Assembly: GCA_051892195.1 (NCBI GenBank)
Contig: JBJFFZ010000004.1
Location: forward strand, 1-6,651
From: CAKQOE01 sp051892195
Lineage (GTDB): Bacteria; Bacillota; Clostridia; Peptostreptococcales; Anaerovoracaceae
Direction of reading: 5' to 3'
DNA: 6,651 nt
The notes under the pieces were generated by a model. It saw only the letters and a list, made by a program, of their open reading frames with translations. It did no database searches and was not told where the DNA came from. Made by a program: the position numbers and the translations under genes. Every line of letters starts with the position of its first letter. Position 1 is the stretch's first letter. Shown piece by piece: positions 5,702 through 6,651 of the stretch.

Positions 5702-6651
5702 GTACCGCCGTCTGAAGGACAGGCCCCCGGAGCCTGGGCTGCAAAAGGAAATCTCCTGTCCGGGAAAGGGCGGAAAACCGCAGGATCACCGGATCATTCA
5801 CTGCGACAATCTCAGCTTTCTGGCGCAGGGAATCAATTCCGGGCAGTTGCGGGAAGCCTTTGACCTGATCTACTGTGACCCGCCGTTTTTTACAAAGACG
5901 AAGCAGGAGGCCTCTGTGGAGGTGCTGGTTCCAGAAGATGGCGGAACCCTGCGGAAGGAACGGCTGAGGCAGCGGGCATACAGCGATCTGTGGAACCGGG
6001 ATGCGTCAGGCTATCTGAAGATGCTGGGGGTGCGGCTGTTTTTTCTTCGGGATGCCCTCAAGGATACGGGAAGCATTTTTGTCCATCTGGACTGGCATGC
6101 GGTTCACGGGGTGAAGCTGATGATGGACGAAATCTTCGGAGAGGATAATTTTGTCAACGAGATTATCTGGACCTATAAGTCCGGAGGAGCCGCAAAGCGC
6201 CATTATGCCCGCAAGCACGATACGATTCTGTTTTACGGAAAGACGCAGCAGTACAAGTTTCATGAGACGGAAAAGGAAAAATCCTACAACCGGGGACTTA
6301 AGCCCTATCATTTCAAAGGCGTGGAGGAGTTTCAGGATGAGGTGGGGTGGTACACCCTGGTGAACCCCAGGGATGTGTGGCAGATGGATATGCTGGGCAG
6401 AAGCTCTGCAGAGCGCCTGCGCTATGCCACCCAGAAGCCGGAGGCCCTGCTGTCGAAAATCATCCGGGCAGTCACAGATCCCGGAGACCTGTGCGGAGAC
6501 TTTTTCTGCGGTTCCGGGACTCTGGGAGCGGCTGCGGCGGCTCTGGGCCGCCGGTCTGTGTGCGTGGACGCGGGAGAGCTTGCCGTCAGCAATGCCATGA
6601 AACGGCCCCTGATGCGAAACACGCCTTTTGAGTTATGGAGCTGCAGGGAGG
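5652..6651 (+). CDS. Site-specific DNA methyltransferase, beta-class (partial, runs off the right edge)
   Basis: An open frame of 333 codons with no stop before the window ends. The start is ATG 5652, with AAGGAAAGGA ending 7 bases upstream. Motif order is that of beta-class amino-methyltransferases, which methylate adenine N6 or cytosine N4 in DNA: the catalytic DPPF at 76-79 (CDPPFF) comes first; then HLDWH (145-149) and a DEIFGEDNFVNEIIW segment (159-173) typical of type III Mod-like enzymes; then QKPEALL (261-267) and the SAM-binding DFFCGSGT at 283-290, followed by VCVD (303-306). The first 45 or so residues are charged and low in hydrophobics, before HCDN (50-53). It overlaps the last 50 bases of ygiQ in another frame, and its ribosome binding site lies within ygiQ, so translation may be coupled. 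An alternative start at 5682 has a poorer site. Base composition resembles ygiQ. Whether a restriction subunit or other partner follows lies outside the window, and the target sequence cannot be predicted. Confidence 0.93.
   Translation, partial: MGLIRELEKIMDGAENEYRRLKDRPPEPGLQKEISCPGKGGKPQDHRIIHCDNLSFLAQGINSGQLREAFDLIYCDPPFFTKTKQEASVEVLVPEDGGTLRKERLRQRAYSDLWNRDASGYLKMLGVRLFFLRDALKDTGSIFVHLDWHAVHGVKLMMDEIFGEDNFVNEIIWTYKSGGAAKRHYARKHDTILFYGKTQQYKFHETEKEKSYNRGLKPYHFKGVEEFQDEVGWYTLVNPRDVWQMDMLGRSSAERLRYATQKPEALLSKIIRAVTDPGDLCGDFFCGSGTLGAAAAALGRRSVCVDAGELAVSNAMKRPLMRNTPFELWSCRE

Overview
The window looks like a chromosomal stretch from a moderately GC-rich member of the Clostridia, most likely Lachnospiraceae-like. 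This is inferred from strong GGAGG-type ribosome binding sites, AT-rich sigma-A-like promoters and the gene types; no taxonomic marker is present. Two runs of exactly 100 N (1891-1990 and 3665-3764) are scaffold-gap placeholders of unknown true length, and each falls inside a gene.

Layout. (1) 1-1404: a promoter, a GC-rich leader with two adjacent palindromes, and a plus-strand dicarboxylate/amino acid:cation symporter (DAACS family). (2) 1405-1572: a convergent intergenic region with a strong bidirectional terminator. (3) 1573-2281, minus strand: a secreted CAP-domain (SCP/PR-1, YkwD-like) protein with a signal peptide, a six-cysteine N-terminal module and a Q/N-rich linker, cut in two by the first gap. 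(4) 2282-2701: a divergent intergenic region with a minus-strand promoter for the CAP gene, overlapping inverted repeats including an operator-like site, and a structured leader before the next gene. (5) 2702-3796: a cation diffusion facilitator (CDF) metal exporter whose C-terminal tail is cut by the second gap. (6) 3821-5701: ygiQ, a complete YgiQ-family radical SAM protein. (7) 5652 to the right edge: a beta-class N6-adenine/N4-cytosine DNA methyltransferase that overlaps ygiQ by 50 bases and runs off the window.

The CDF gene, ygiQ and the methyltransferase are co-directional with a 24-base spacing and then a 50-base overlap, so they look like one transcription unit. No shared pathway is evident. 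The symporter and the CAP gene are separate single-gene units. I see no mobile element, CRISPR array, rRNA or tRNA. There is no convincing evidence of a novel multi-gene system; the most notable points are the methyltransferase embedded behind ygiQ, the gap-split genes and the structured non-coding regions.
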